NCBI RefSeq assembly: GCF_022698165.1
Contig: NZ_JALDAY010000010.1
Span: 62,001-126,000 of the forward strand
Source: Streptomyces cylindrosporus
GTDB lineage: Bacteria; Actinomycetota; Actinomycetes; Streptomycetales; Streptomycetaceae
Direction of reading: 5' to 3'
Length of the DNA stretch: 64,000 nucleotides
Made by a program: the position numbers and the translations under genes. The notes under the pieces were generated by a model. The model saw only the letters and a program-made list of their open reading frames with translations. It was not told where the DNA came from and did not search any database. Position 1 is the stretch's first letter; every line of letters begins with the position of its first letter. Shown in pieces: positions 1-8,350 of the stretch.

Positions 1-1
1 G

Positions 2-142
2 CTGCTGGTGAGCGCGGGGCTGCTGGTGCTGGGGGCCGTGATGGCGCTGCGGCTGCCCCGGGTCATGAACTGCGGGGAGGCGGTGGGGCCGGTGGAGCTG
101 CCCGCGCCCCGGGAAGTCGCCGAGTCCCGCGTCTCGGCCTGA
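2..142 (+). CDS. C-terminal end of a probable membrane transport protein (partial)
   Basis: The window opens inside a coding frame that runs to a TGA at 140-142. The visible 46 residues hold one hydrophobic stretch (LLVSAGLLVLGAVMALRL) followed by a short polar tail rich in Pro, Glu and Ala. This is how a major facilitator or other multi-helix transporter often ends, with the last membrane helix and then a cytoplasmic tail. Too little is present to name the family. It lies upstream of and on the same strand as the glutaryl-CoA dehydrogenase, separated by 54 bases. Confidence 0.55.
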   Translation: MLVSAGLLVLGAVMALRLPRVMNCGEAVGPVELPAPREVAESRVSA

Positions 143-172
143 CCTTCGACCCTCGCGCCGGTTCTCAGCCGT

Positions 173-189
173 AACTAGCGGTGCTAGTT
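173..189. promoter_or_regulatory. Perfect 7-3-7 palindrome overlapping the likely -10 region of gcdH
   Basis: AACTAGC-GGT-GCTAGTT is a perfect inverted repeat ending 7 bases before the ATG at 197. No ribosome-binding site lies between it and the start, and TAGTTT at 185-190 sits where the -10 box of a leaderless transcript would be. It could be the operator of a TetR- or GntR-type repressor. This is inference from symmetry and position; no regulator gene is adjacent in the window. Confidence 0.4.
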
Positions 190-196
190 TTGAACT

Positions 197-1387
197 ATGT
201 CCGCATCCTCGAAACTGCCTCCGTTCGACCCCGCCGACCCCCTCGGCATCGACGACCTGCTGGAACCGGAAGACCTCGCCATCAGGGACACCGTGCGCAG
301 CTGGGCGGCGGACCGCGTGCTGCCGTATGTCGCCGAGTGGTACGAGAAGGGCGAGCTGCCCGGGATCCGTGAGCTCGCCCGTGAGCTCGGGAGCCTCGGC
401 GCGCTCGGCATGTCGCTCAGCGGGTACGGGTGCGCGGGCGCCAGCGCCGTGCAGTACGGCCTCGCCTGCCTCGAACTGGAAGCCGCCGACTCCGGCATCA
501 GGTCGCTGGTCTCCGTGCAGGGCTCCCTCGCCATGTACGCCGTCCACCGCTTCGGGAGCGAGGAGCAGAAGCAGACCTGGCTCCCGCGCATGGCCGCCGG
601 CGAGGTCATCGGCTGCTTCGGGCTGACCGAGCCCGACCACGGCTCCGACCCCGCCTCCATGCGCACGTACGCCAAGAAGGACGGCGGGGACTGGGTCCTG
701 AGCGGACGCAAGATGTGGATCACCAACGGCTCGGTCGCCGGTGTCGCCGTCGTGTGGGCGCAGACCGACGACGGCATCCGGGGGTTCGTCGTCCCCACCG
801 ACAGCCCCGGCTTCTCCGCGCCGGAGATCAAGCACAAGTGGTCACTGCGGGCGAGCGTGACGAGCGAACTCGTCCTCGACGACGTGCGGCTGCCCGCCGA
901 TGCCGTACTGCCGGAGGTCGTCGGGCTGAAGGGGCCGCTGAGCTGTCTGTCCCACGCCCGGTACGGGATCGTGTGGGGCGCGATGGGCGCGGCCCGCAGC
1001 TGTCTGGAGGCAGCCGTCGACTACGCGAAGACGCGCGAGCAGTTCGGACGGCCCATCGGTGGCTTCCAGCTCACCCAGGCCAAACTCGCCGACATGGCGG
1101 TCGAACTGCACAAGGGGATTCTGCTCGCCCATCACCTGGGGCGCCGCATGGACGCCGGCCGCCTGCGTCCCGAGCAGGTCAGCTTCGGCAAGCTCAACAA
1201 CGTACGGGAGGCCATCGAGATCTGCCGGACCTCGCGGACCATCCTCGGTGCCAACGGGATCTCGCTCGAATACCCCGTCATGCGGCACGCCACCAACCTC
1301 GAGTCGGTGCTGACGTACGAAGGCACCGTCGAGATGCACCAGCTCGTGCTGGGCAAGGCGCTCACCGGACTCGACGCGTTCCGGTAA
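197..1387 (+). CDS. gcdH: Glutaryl-CoA dehydrogenase-like acyl-CoA dehydrogenase
   Basis: FAD-dependent acyl-CoA dehydrogenase of 396 residues, the normal length for the family. The N-terminal helical domain (about 20-130), beta domain (about 135-230, with the CFGLTEPDHGSDP flavin and substrate motif) and C-terminal helical domain (about 240-396) are all present. The catalytic base is Glu375 in TYEGTVEMH, the position and context used by glutaryl-CoA dehydrogenases, which oxidise and decarboxylate glutaryl-CoA to crotonyl-CoA in lysine and tryptophan breakdown. The KTREQFGRPIGGFQ motif binds FAD. No Shine-Dalgarno sequence precedes the ATG, so the transcript may be leaderless. The exact acyl substrate is inferred from overall resemblance. 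Confidence 0.85.
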   Translation: MSASSKLPPFDPADPLGIDDLLEPEDLAIRDTVRSWAADRVLPYVAEWYEKGELPGIRELARELGSLGALGMSLSGYGCAGASAVQYGLACLELEAADSGIRSLVSVQGSLAMYAVHRFGSEEQKQTWLPRMAAGEVIGCFGLTEPDHGSDPASMRTYAKKDGGDWVLSGRKMWITNGSVAGVAVVWAQTDDGIRGFVVPTDSPGFSAPEIKHKWSLRASVTSELVLDDVRLPADAVLPEVVGLKGPLSCLSHARYGIVWGAMGAARSCLEAAVDYAKTREQFGRPIGGFQLTQAKLADMAVELHKGILLAHHLGRRMDAGRLRPEQVSFGKLNNVREAIEICRTSRTILGANGISLEYPVMRHATNLESVLTYEGTVEMHQLVLGKALTGLDAFR

Positions 1388-1423
1388 CCCTGCGCGGGGG
1401 CAGGGCCGGTGAGCGGCCCTGCC

Positions 1424-1864
1424 TCAGCTCTGGTTGAAGAAACCGTCCTCGCGGCGCGCGGCCGGCTCACCGCTGACGATCTCCGTGTTGGCGGGCGTCA
1501 GCAGGAAGACACGGGTCGCGACCCGCTCGATGGTGCCGCGCAGACCGAAGGTCAGACCGGCCGCGAAGTCGACGACGCGCTTGGCGTCGGCGGCCTCCAT
1601 GGCCGTGAGGTTCACGATGACCGGCACGCCCTCGCGGAACAGCTCGCCGATGGCGCGCGCGTCCCGGAAGCTGTCCGGGGTCACCGTGCCGATCCGGCGG
1701 CCCTTCTCCTCGGCGGTGTCCGAGGCCACCTTGACCCTGGGGTCGGTGACCCAGGCATCCCCGGGCTGCTCGGTCCCTTCGGAGTAGTCGTCGTCGTAGT
1801 AACGCTCGTCATCGTTGTCGTCGACGAGGCCAAGCCAGGCACTCGCCTTGCGTACCGATCCCAT
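1424..1864 (-). CDS. sepF: SepF-like cell division protein (SepF/SflA family)
   Basis: Protein of 146 residues of the SepF family (DUF552), which links FtsZ filaments to the membrane. A short N-terminal segment (MGSVRKASAWLGL) resembles the amphipathic membrane-targeting helix. An acidic linker with DDNDDERYYDDDY follows, and the globular core runs from about residue 55 to 135 (VIVNLTAMEAADAKRVVDFAAGL is the conserved centre, cited here only as the region near residues 82-104). Streptomyces carry several SepF paralogues, and this one resembles the SflA/SflB type rather than the copy in the ftsZ cluster, which is not seen here. GAGGAGG lies 5 bases before the start. It is divergent from the DUF5685 gene. 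Confidence 0.8.
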   Translation of the reverse strand: MGSVRKASAWLGLVDDNDDERYYDDDYSEGTEQPGDAWVTDPRVKVASDTAEEKGRRIGTVTPDSFRDARAIGELFREGVPVIVNLTAMEAADAKRVVDFAAGLTFGLRGTIERVATRVFLLTPANTEIVSGEPAARREDGFFNQS

Positions 1865-2117
1865 GGACGCCTCCTCTCACAGCGGTCTCTCTTGCTCTTC
1901 GCATCCCTATGGTCATCCATGATGCGGATCGCGCGCCAAGTGGATAGACGCCGCGCGGGGGGTTTGTGACGGTACTGGTGCACAGCGAATACGTCGAGAG
2001 CCCGGATACCCCAAGGGTCGCGCAGCACACCGCTGCTGACTGTGAGTGAAATATGATTCTTCCCGGCGTACGGGTGATGACGGGTGCGTACGGGTGAACG
2101 GATCACGGGGGATCGTC
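1865..2117. other. Divergent intergenic region between the sepF-like and DUF5685 genes
   Basis: This 253-base stretch carries no gene. It must hold the promoters of both flanking genes. Just before the DUF5685 start the motif GCGTACGGGTGA occurs twice (around 2066 and 2084) as a direct repeat, which could be a protein-binding site. No convincing -35/-10 pair could be assigned by eye. Confidence 0.35.
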
Positions 2118-3287
2118 ATGTTCGGAATCGTCCGGCCCTGCCGGCACAGGCTCGGTGAAAATCTCAAGACGCAGTGGATGGCGCACCTGTGCGGGCTGTG
2201 CCTCGCACTGCGCAAGGATCACGGCCAGTTCGCGAGGGTCGTGACGAACTACGACGGGCTGCTCATATCGGTTCTGACGGAGGCTCAGTCAGAACGGGCG
2301 GGCGGATGGCGGCGTACGGCGGGCCCTTGTCCGCTGCGCGGGATGCGCACCGCGTCCGTCGCCCAGGGCGAGGGCGCGCGCCTCGCGGCCGCCGTCTCGC
2401 TGGTGCTCGCCTCGGCCAAGGTGCGTGACCATGTGGCCGACGGGGACGGGCTGCTGGCGCGCAGGCCGGTGGCGCTCGCGGCGCGCCGGGTCGCCGCGAG
2501 CTGGGGCGCGGCCGGCGCCCGTACCGGGTCCGACGTCGGATTCGATACGGCGGTGCTGCTCGACGCGGTCGAACGGCAGACCGGCGTCGAGGCGTTGGCC
2601 GGGCTCGGCACGTCGGTGCTGACGGTCACCGAGCCGACCGAGACCGCGACGGCGGCCGCCTTCGCGCACACGGCGGTGCTGGCCGGGCGGCCGGGCAACG
2701 CCGAGCCGCTCGCCGAGGCGGGGCGGCTGTTCGGGCGGCTCGCGCATCTGCTGGACGCCGTGGAGGACCGTGAGGCCGACGCGGCGGCGGGCGCCTGGAA
2801 CCCCCTCACCGCCACCGGGACCTCCCTCGCCGAGGCGCGGCGGCTGGCCGACGACGCGGTGCACGGGGTCCGGCTCGCGCTGAGAGAGGTCGAGTTCGCG
2901 GACGGGAAGCTCGCGCACCGGCTGCTGGTGCACGAGCTGCCGGCGTCCGTGGACCGGGCCTTCGGGGGTGCGGGTGCTTCGTGCGCGCACGGGAGCGGGC
3001 CGTCGCTCGCGGGGCCGTACGCGCCGCCCGGTGGGCCGGGTGGGCCGCTGCCCCCGCAGCCGCCCCGGCGGGACCGGCGCGGGCTGCTCGCGGGGTGTGC
3101 GGTGTGGGCGGGGCTGGCCTGCACCTGCCAGTTGTGCTGTGGCGAGTACGAGGATCCGTGGAGCCGGGAGCGCAGGGACGGGCTGTGCAAGGACGCGGAC
3201 TGCGGTGACTGCTGCGACTGCTGTTCGTGTTGCGACTGCGATTGTTGCGACGGGTGCGATTGCTGCGACTGCGGCTGCGACTGCTGA
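2118..3287 (+). CDS. DUF5685 family protein with a cysteine-rich C-terminal tail
   Basis: Protein of 389 residues starting MFGIVRPCRHRLGENL, chosen because GGGGGA precedes this ATG and because the conserved N-terminal CRHRL...HLCGLCLALRKDHG block begins here; an upstream in-frame ATG at 2046 lacks support. The body (about 20-290) is Ala/Leu-rich and helical and matches what I recall as DUF5685, an uncharacterised actinobacterial family. Near residue 320 the chain becomes Pro/Gly-rich. A short hydrophobic Cys-containing segment follows (GLLAGCAVWAGLACTCQLCC), and the last 28 residues are mostly Cys and Asp in CDCC and CCDC patterns. That tail could bind metal or form a disulfide-rich knot. N-terminal Cys and His residues could also bind metal. 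Function unknown. Confidence 0.75.
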   Translation: MFGIVRPCRHRLGENLKTQWMAHLCGLCLALRKDHGQFARVVTNYDGLLISVLTEAQSERAGGWRRTAGPCPLRGMRTASVAQGEGARLAAAVSLVLASAKVRDHVADGDGLLARRPVALAARRVAASWGAAGARTGSDVGFDTAVLLDAVERQTGVEALAGLGTSVLTVTEPTETATAAAFAHTAVLAGRPGNAEPLAEAGRLFGRLAHLLDAVEDREADAAAGAWNPLTATGTSLAEARRLADDAVHGVRLALREVEFADGKLAHRLLVHELPASVDRAFGGAGASCAHGSGPSLAGPYAPPGGPGGPLPPQPPRRDRRGLLAGCAVWAGLACTCQLCCGEYEDPWSRERRDGLCKDADCGDCCDCCSCCDCDCCDGCDCCDCGCDC

Positions 3288-3476
3288 GCCGGTTACCGAC
3301 GGTGTCGTATACGGGCTACGCCGGGGCCGATGGCGACCTGGCGATTCCCGGAGATCCTGTTTCCGCAACGTAAAACAAAAACATGATCCGGTGACCGCTG
3401 CCTCGTGAGCTTCGTTGAGCGGGAGCAGAACCATTTCTGCCCCTGTCCCAACTCGCCCCTCATATAAGGCATTTCA

Positions 3477-5801
3477 GTGGACGTCACAGCAAAAGCGACC
3501 ACCAGCATCCGCACCAGGCTGCTGAGGATCCTGATCCTCGCCCTCGCGGTCCTGCTGGCGCTGCTCGGCCTCGCGGCCGCCGAACAGATCTCCGCCTACC
3601 GCAACGCCGCGGCCACGCAGGGCAACGCGAGACTGGAGATCACCCTCCAGGGCCTCGTGCACCAGCTGCAGAAGGAGCGCGGCCTCACCACCGGATACGT
3701 GGGCGGCGTCTGGCAGTTCAAGGCCAAGCTGCCGGCCCAGCGCAAGGCCACCGACGCCGCGCGCACCGAGCTCGACACGGCGCTGAAGGGCCGCGGCGAC
3801 AGCGCCGCCGACTCCGTGCGCGAGTCCCTCGGCCGGCTCGACGGACTCGCCGGGATCCGCAGGCACGCCGACGACCACACCGGCGTCGTCAAGGACACCT
3901 TCGACTACTTCACCACCACGATCACCGAACTCGACCGGCTCGACCTCGGCCTCGACGAGGTGCACGACGGCACCCTGCGCGACGCCTACCAGTCGCTCCA
4001 GGTGCTCGGCAACGCCAAGGAGTTCATGGGCGAGGAGCGCGCGATCGCACTCGGCTCCGTGCGCGCGCAGGGCGGCCGGTTCCGCGGCGACGACTACAGC
4101 CGCTTCATGCAGATCCGGGCCGGCCGGCTCGCCGCCCTCGCCGCCTTCCCGCGCACGGCCACCGGCGCCCAGGAACGGCGCCTCGACGCGAGCCTGACCA
4201 CGCCGGACGCGGAGCGCGCCCTCGCCTACGAGAGCGTCGCTGTGCACGGCGCGGGGCGGCTGAGCTCCCGTGACATCCCGCCCATGGCCTGGTGGGACGC
4301 GATGACCTCGACCATCAACGGACTGCGGGACGTGCAGATCGCGCTCGGCGCCGACGTCGAGAACCGCGCCACCGCACTGGAGAGCGACGCCCAGCGCGAC
4401 CTCCTCCTGTTCGTGCTGCTCGCCCTCGCCACCGTCGGTGCGCTCGGCGCCCTCGCCCTCGACTGCGTCCGCTCCGTCTCCACCCCGCTGGCCGAACTCG
4501 CCCAGCAGGCACGGGAGATGGCCGGAGAGCGGCTGCCGCGGGCCGTCGCCGCCGTCCAGGACGCCGACTCCGGACACAGCCCCGAGCCGCCCGCCCCGCT
4601 CGCCCTGCCGGGCCGGGCGGGCGCCGAAGTCCGCGAGGTGGCCGAGGCGTTCGACCGGGTGCAGCGCTCCGCCTTCGACCTCGCCACCGAGCAGGCAGTA
4701 CTGCGCCGCAACGCCACCGACTCGCTGGTCAGCCTCGGCCGCCGGAACCAGAACCTGGTGCGCCGGCAGATCAGCTTCATCAACAAGCTGGAGCACGAGG
4801 ACGCCGACCCGGCGACGCTGGCCAACCTCTTCGAACTCGACCACCTGGCCACCCGGATGCGCCGCAACGCCGAGAGCCTGCTCGTGCTCGCCGGTGAGTC
4901 CAGCCCCCGGCCCTGGGCCACCCCGCTGGCCGTCACCGACGTGCTGCGCGCCGCGCTGGCCGAGGTCGAGGAGTACCGCAGGGTCACCCTGCGGCGGATC
5001 GAGCCCGTCCATGTCACCGGTTCGGTCGTCGCCGAAGTCGCCCATCTGCTGGCCGAGTTGATCGAGAACGCGCTGACCTTCTCGCCGCCGGACTCCGACG
5101 TGGAGATCGAGGGGCGGCGGACCAGCGCCGGGTACCTCGTCGCGATCGTCGACCACGGGCTCGGCATGGACACCCAGGCGCTCGCCGAGGCGAACGTACG
5201 CCTTTCCGGCACGGCCAGCTTCATGGCCGAACCAACCCGATTCCTCGGCCACTTCGTGGTCGGCGCCCTCGCCCGCAAGTGCGGCATCGAGGTACGGCTC
5301 GGCGAGGCGCCGGCGGCGGGTGTGGTGGCCCGGGTGCTGATCCCGGCGGCACTGCTGACGGACGCTCCGCAGGGGAAGGCGGACGCACCGGGCAAGGGCG
5401 GGGAGCAGACGGCGCCGGCGCTGCCCGCGCCGCGCAAGGAGGAGACGGCCCCCGCAGGGGAACTCGTCACGGTCGCGGCCGAAGCGAAGGGGAACACGAA
5501 GGTGAGCGACGGCAAGAGCCCCGGCGGGAAGAGCGGGAAGAGCACGTCCGCCGCCCGTACCCGCAACGGGCTCGTCAAGCGGCCGCAGCGCAGCGCCATC
5601 TCGGACGCCGTCAGCGAGGCCGACCGGCCCGGGCGTCCGGCGCCCGCCGGGCCCACGCCCGAGCGCAGCCCCGAGCAGGTCTCCGGAATGCTCTCCACCC
5701 TGCGCAGCGCCCATATGCGGGGCGGGATCAGCGTGGAGAAGGAGAAGCAGCGGTCCGCCGAGAAGGGCTCCGCCGAGCAGGGCGAGGGTGACGCCAAGTG
5801 A
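3477..5801 (+). CDS. cvnA: Conservon sensor histidine kinase-like protein with nitrate/nitrite sensing domain (CvnA)
   Basis: Membrane protein of 774 residues beginning at GTG. It has a membrane helix near 14-32, an extracytoplasmic helical NIT (nitrate- and nitrite-sensing) domain at about 45-290, a second helix near 305-325, a HAMP-like linker, and a GHKL ATPase domain at about 440-600. The N box is ELIENALTFSPPDSDVEI near residue 527 and the G box is IVDHGLGM near 556. The region where a classical kinase has its phospho-accepting His carries RRNQNLVRRQISFINKLE instead, as usual for conservon kinases. The final 150 residues are a low-complexity Lys/Gly/Ala tail. It heads a tightly overlapping four-gene operon. 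Confidence 0.88.
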   Translation: MDVTAKATTSIRTRLLRILILALAVLLALLGLAAAEQISAYRNAAATQGNARLEITLQGLVHQLQKERGLTTGYVGGVWQFKAKLPAQRKATDAARTELDTALKGRGDSAADSVRESLGRLDGLAGIRRHADDHTGVVKDTFDYFTTTITELDRLDLGLDEVHDGTLRDAYQSLQVLGNAKEFMGEERAIALGSVRAQGGRFRGDDYSRFMQIRAGRLAALAAFPRTATGAQERRLDASLTTPDAERALAYESVAVHGAGRLSSRDIPPMAWWDAMTSTINGLRDVQIALGADVENRATALESDAQRDLLLFVLLALATVGALGALALDCVRSVSTPLAELAQQAREMAGERLPRAVAAVQDADSGHSPEPPAPLALPGRAGAEVREVAEAFDRVQRSAFDLATEQAVLRRNATDSLVSLGRRNQNLVRRQISFINKLEHEDADPATLANLFELDHLATRMRRNAESLLVLAGESSPRPWATPLAVTDVLRAALAEVEEYRRVTLRRIEPVHVTGSVVAEVAHLLAELIENALTFSPPDSDVEIEGRRTSAGYLVAIVDHGLGMDTQALAEANVRLSGTASFMAEPTRFLGHFVVGALARKCGIEVRLGEAPAAGVVARVLIPAALLTDAPQGKADAPGKGGEQTAPALPAPRKEETAPAGELVTVAAEAKGNTKVSDGKSPGGKSGKSTSAARTRNGLVKRPQRSAISDAVSEADRPGRPAPAGPTPERSPEQVSGMLSTLRSAHMRGGISVEKEKQRSAEKGSAEQGEGDAK

Positions 5802-6226
5802 CCACCGTCGACGCGCACAGCGACTCCCGTACCTTCAACTGGCTCCTCGCCAACTTCGTCAAGAGCACCGACGGTGTACGGGACGCGGTCGCCGTATCCT
5901 CCGACGGGCTGCTGATCGCCGTGTCTGACGGGCTCGGGCGGACCGAGGCGGACCATCTCGCCGCGATCGTGTCGGGGCTCAGCGGCCTGGCGCGCAGCGC
6001 GTCGCGGCGGTACGGCTTCGACGGGGTCAAGCTCATCATGATCGAGATGGGGCAGGGCTTCCTGCTCGTCTCCGCGATCAGGGACGGCAGCTGCCTCGGT
6101 GTGCTCGCCGACAGCAGCGGTGAACTGGGGCTCGTCGGCTACGAGATGGCCGTGCTCGCGGAGCGGGCGGGGGATCTGCTGACGCCGACCCTCATCGCCG
6201 ATCTGCGGCAGGCGCTGCCGCGGTGA
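5798..6226 (+). CDS. cvnB: Roadblock/LC7 domain protein (CvnB)
   Basis: Protein of 142 residues of the Roadblock/LC7 fold, the family that includes MglB, a GTPase-activating partner of the small GTPase MglA. Its GTG overlaps the TGA of cvnA (GTGA at 5798-5801), implying translational coupling. The stretch from FNWLLANFVKSTDGVRDAV through LLIAVSDGL is the typical opening of actinobacterial roadblock proteins. Its place between the sensor kinase and the DUF742/GTPase genes identifies it as the conservon B component, probably acting on the GTPase encoded three genes along. Confidence 0.9.
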   Translation: MTTVDAHSDSRTFNWLLANFVKSTDGVRDAVAVSSDGLLIAVSDGLGRTEADHLAAIVSGLSGLARSASRRYGFDGVKLIMIEMGQGFLLVSAIRDGSCLGVLADSSGELGLVGYEMAVLAERAGDLLTPTLIADLRQALPR

Positions 6227-6582
6227 ACGGTGGGGAGCCCATGGACGTACAACCCATGGAGGACGACGCGACGTTCGTCCGGCCGTTCATCATCACCGGC
6301 GGCCGGGCCGAGCCGCTCCAGGCCGACCTGCGCCTGGAGACGCTGGTCGTCGCCGTCGGCGTGCCCGACGAGACGCTGACGTTCGAGCGGCGGCACATCG
6401 TCGCGGTGTGCGCGGAGCCGACGACGCTCGCCGAGGTGGCCTCGCGCGTCGGTGTCCCTCTCGGAGTCGCCAAGGTGCTGGTCTCCGACCTCGTCGTCGC
6501 CGGTCGGCTGGACTGCCGGCAGCCCGCGGAGCTGCCGCTCCAGATGCTCGAAAGGATCAGGGACCATGTCCGGGCGCTCTGA
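6223..6582 (+). CDS. cvnC: DUF742 protein with winged-helix-like fold (CvnC)
   Basis: Protein of 119 residues matching DUF742, the third component of Streptomyces conservons. The stop of cvnB overlaps its GTG start (GTGA at 6223-6226). The core contains VRPFIITGGRAEP, then a helix-turn-helix-like section LAEVASRVGVPLGVAKVLVSDLVVAG, and the C-terminal LQMLERIRDHVRAL helix. A downstream ATG at 6241 (MDVQPMED) is an alternative start. Its role is thought to be regulatory within the kinase-GTPase complex; DNA binding has not been settled. Confidence 0.88.
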   Translation: MNGGEPMDVQPMEDDATFVRPFIITGGRAEPLQADLRLETLVVAVGVPDETLTFERRHIVAVCAEPTTLAEVASRVGVPLGVAKVLVSDLVVAGRLDCRQPAELPLQMLERIRDHVRAL

Positions 6583-7162
6583 CAGGATCGTGCCGCTCGC
6601 CGTGAAGATCGTGGTGAGCGGCGGACTCGGTGTCGGCAAGACCACGTTCATCGGGGCCATTTCGGAGATCGAGCCGCTGGACACGGAGGCGGCGATCACT
6701 CAAGTCTCCGTGGGGGTCGACTCGTTGGACGGGGTGGAGTCGAAGACCACGACCACGGTCGCCCTGGACTTCGGGCGGATCACGCTCGATCCGACGATCG
6801 CGCTGTATCTGTTCGGGACGCCCGGGCAGGACCGGTTCTCGTTCCTGTGGGACGACCTGGTGGAAGGTGCGCTCGGGACGGTCGTCCTCGCGGACACGCG
6901 GCGGATCGAGGAGTGTTTTCCGGCGGTGGACTACTTCGAGTCCCATGGGGCGCCGTTCGTGCTGGCCGTGAACCGCTTCGATGGCGCCGAGCGGTTCGAA
7001 CTGGAGGAAGTCCGGGAGGCGTTGGGGCTGGGGGCGGATGTTCCCGTGCTGGAGTGTGATGCGCGGGAGCGGGGGTCTGTGCGGGATGTTCTGGGGGCGT
7101 TGATGGATCGGGTGATCGGGGTTCGGGCTGCGCCCAAGAGGAGGGTTGCAATGGTTCGGTAG
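6566..7162 (+). CDS. cvnD: Conservon small GTPase (CvnD)
   Basis: ATP/GTP-binding protein of 198 residues. The start ATG lies inside the end of cvnC (17-base overlap). The P-loop is GGLGVGKTT at residues 19-27, LFGTPGQDRF is the G3 region with the Ras/MglA-like DxxG replaced by GTPGQ as usual in this family, and AVNRFDGA supplies the NKxD-like base-recognition segment with N-R-F-D. It is the signalling output of the conservon and is expected to be switched by the roadblock protein. An intrinsic terminator follows 60 bases after the stop. Confidence 0.9.
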   Translation: MSGRSDRIVPLAVKIVVSGGLGVGKTTFIGAISEIEPLDTEAAITQVSVGVDSLDGVESKTTTTVALDFGRITLDPTIALYLFGTPGQDRFSFLWDDLVEGALGTVVLADTRRIEECFPAVDYFESHGAPFVLAVNRFDGAERFELEEVREALGLGADVPVLECDARERGSVRDVLGALMDRVIGVRAAPKRRVAMVR

Positions 7163-7246
7163 CGGCTGCGGGTGCTTTGTGGCTGGTCGCGCTCACGCGG
7201 CGGAGCCGCATATCGAAACAGCCCCGCGCCCCTTTGGGGCGCGGGG
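7163..7246. terminator. Strong bidirectional hairpin within a Streptomyces-type intergenic repeat
   Basis: The arms 7222-7232 and 7236-7246 form a perfect 11-base-pair stem (CCCCGCGCCCC / GGGGCGCGGGG) with a TTT loop. It lies between the convergent cvnD and binding-protein genes, so it can terminate both. The flanking block with GCTTTGTGGCTGGTCGCGC and CGGCGGAGCCGCATATCG looks like a dispersed repeat that I recall from many Streptomyces intergenic regions. The hairpin is seen directly; the repeat-family assignment is from memory. Confidence 0.8.
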
Positions 7247-7254
7247 TGTGGCCG

Positions 7255-8205
7255 TCAGTTCTTTAGTTCTGGTGGGGAGATCTGGGACTTCTCGATCGCC
7301 GAACCCGTTGTTCCCCACTTCTTGAGGATCTTCGTGTAAGTGCCGTCCGCTATCAGCTTGTTGACCGCCGCCTGGAAGGCCGGGGCCAGCTTTGTGCCCT
7401 TCTTGAAGGCGAAGCCGACGTCCAGACGGTGGTACTCGTTGAGGAACTTGACGCCCTGTTGGTGGGCCACGGCGTAGCGGAGGCCGTTGATCGTGGACAT
7501 CACCACGTCGCTGCGGCCCTGCTGGAGGGAGGACCAGATGGCGCCCTGCTCGCTGTAGGTCTGGATGCCGTACGGCTTCTTCCCGGCCGCCGTGCAGACC
7601 TTCTTGTTCTCCTCCAGCGTCGCCTCGAACGTCGTGCCGGCGCCCGTCGCCACGTTCAGGCCGCACAGCTGCCTGAGGTCCGTGACCTTGGCGAGCTTGC
7701 TGTCCTCGCGGGTGGCGAAGCCCTGGCCGTCGTTGATGTAGGTGACGAAGTCGATGGTCCTGCGGCGTTCGTCCGTGACGCCGAAGTTGCTCGCGCCGAA
7801 GTCGTACTTGCCGCTGTCGAGAGCCGGGAGGATCGCCTCGAAACTGGCTTGTTCCGTCTTGAGGCCGATGCCCAGGACCTTGGCCACCGCGTCCGCGAAG
7901 TCGACGTCCTGGCCGGTCAGTGTCTTGCCGTCAGCCAGGTAGGTGGTGCCGGGCGGGGTGCCGCCGACGCTGATCGCGACGGTGAGGGACCTGGTGCCGG
8001 CGGGCAGCAGCCTCGCGGCCGCCTCGTCCTTCGCGATGCCGGAGACGACGTCGGTCGTGGGGATCTTGTCCGCCTTCGCCGAGGTGCCCGCGGCGTCGGC
8101 CGGGTCGTCCGAGCCGGAGCCGCATGCCGTGAGCAGCAGAGCGGCCGAAGTAATCAGGGCGAAAGGCGCAAATACCCTTCTACGGGTACGCGTGGGCGTG
8201 CGCAT
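7255..8205 (-). CDS. Amino-acid-type ABC transporter substrate-binding lipoprotein
   Basis: Periplasmic-type solute-binding protein of 316 residues, family SBP_bac_3 (polar amino acids). The N-terminus has an Arg-rich n-region, a hydrophobic core and the lipobox LLTAC with lipidated Cys28. Typical family motifs follow: GQDVDFADAVAKVLGI, FDAILPALDSGKYDFGASNF-like text near residue 125-145, and INDGQGFATREDSKLAKVTDLRQLCG. It is transcribed away from the permease and ATPase genes of the same transporter, an unusual split. A 23-residue cysteine-ending leader peptide lies 145 bases upstream. The ligand is probably a cysteine derivative, judging from that leader and the neighbouring monooxygenases. 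Confidence 0.88.
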   Translation of the reverse strand: MRTPTRTRRRVFAPFALITSAALLLTACGSGSDDPADAAGTSAKADKIPTTDVVSGIAKDEAAARLLPAGTRSLTVAISVGGTPPGTTYLADGKTLTGQDVDFADAVAKVLGIGLKTEQASFEAILPALDSGKYDFGASNFGVTDERRRTIDFVTYINDGQGFATREDSKLAKVTDLRQLCGLNVATGAGTTFEATLEENKKVCTAAGKKPYGIQTYSEQGAIWSSLQQGRSDVVMSTINGLRYAVAHQQGVKFLNEYHRLDVGFAFKKGTKLAPAFQAAVNKLIADGTYTKILKKWGTTGSAIEKSQISPPELKN

Positions 8206-8350
8206 CGTGTGCGGTCTCCTGAGAGCAGAAAGGAGTGGAGAGAAGCCGAAAGGAGCTGGGAACGGCGCGAGGGGAGGGGTGCGCGTGTGAAGGCGGAGAG
8301 GGAGAACGCGAAAGGCGCTCGGTCAGGAGCGCGCAGTGGGTCGGCTCAGC

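Noticed and set aside
3474..5714. Long open frame on the minus strand (746 residues)
   Set aside because: It is antisense to cvnA, has no recognisable motifs and a typical GC-bias shadow composition rich in Gly, Arg and Glu; the + strand gene has clear domains.
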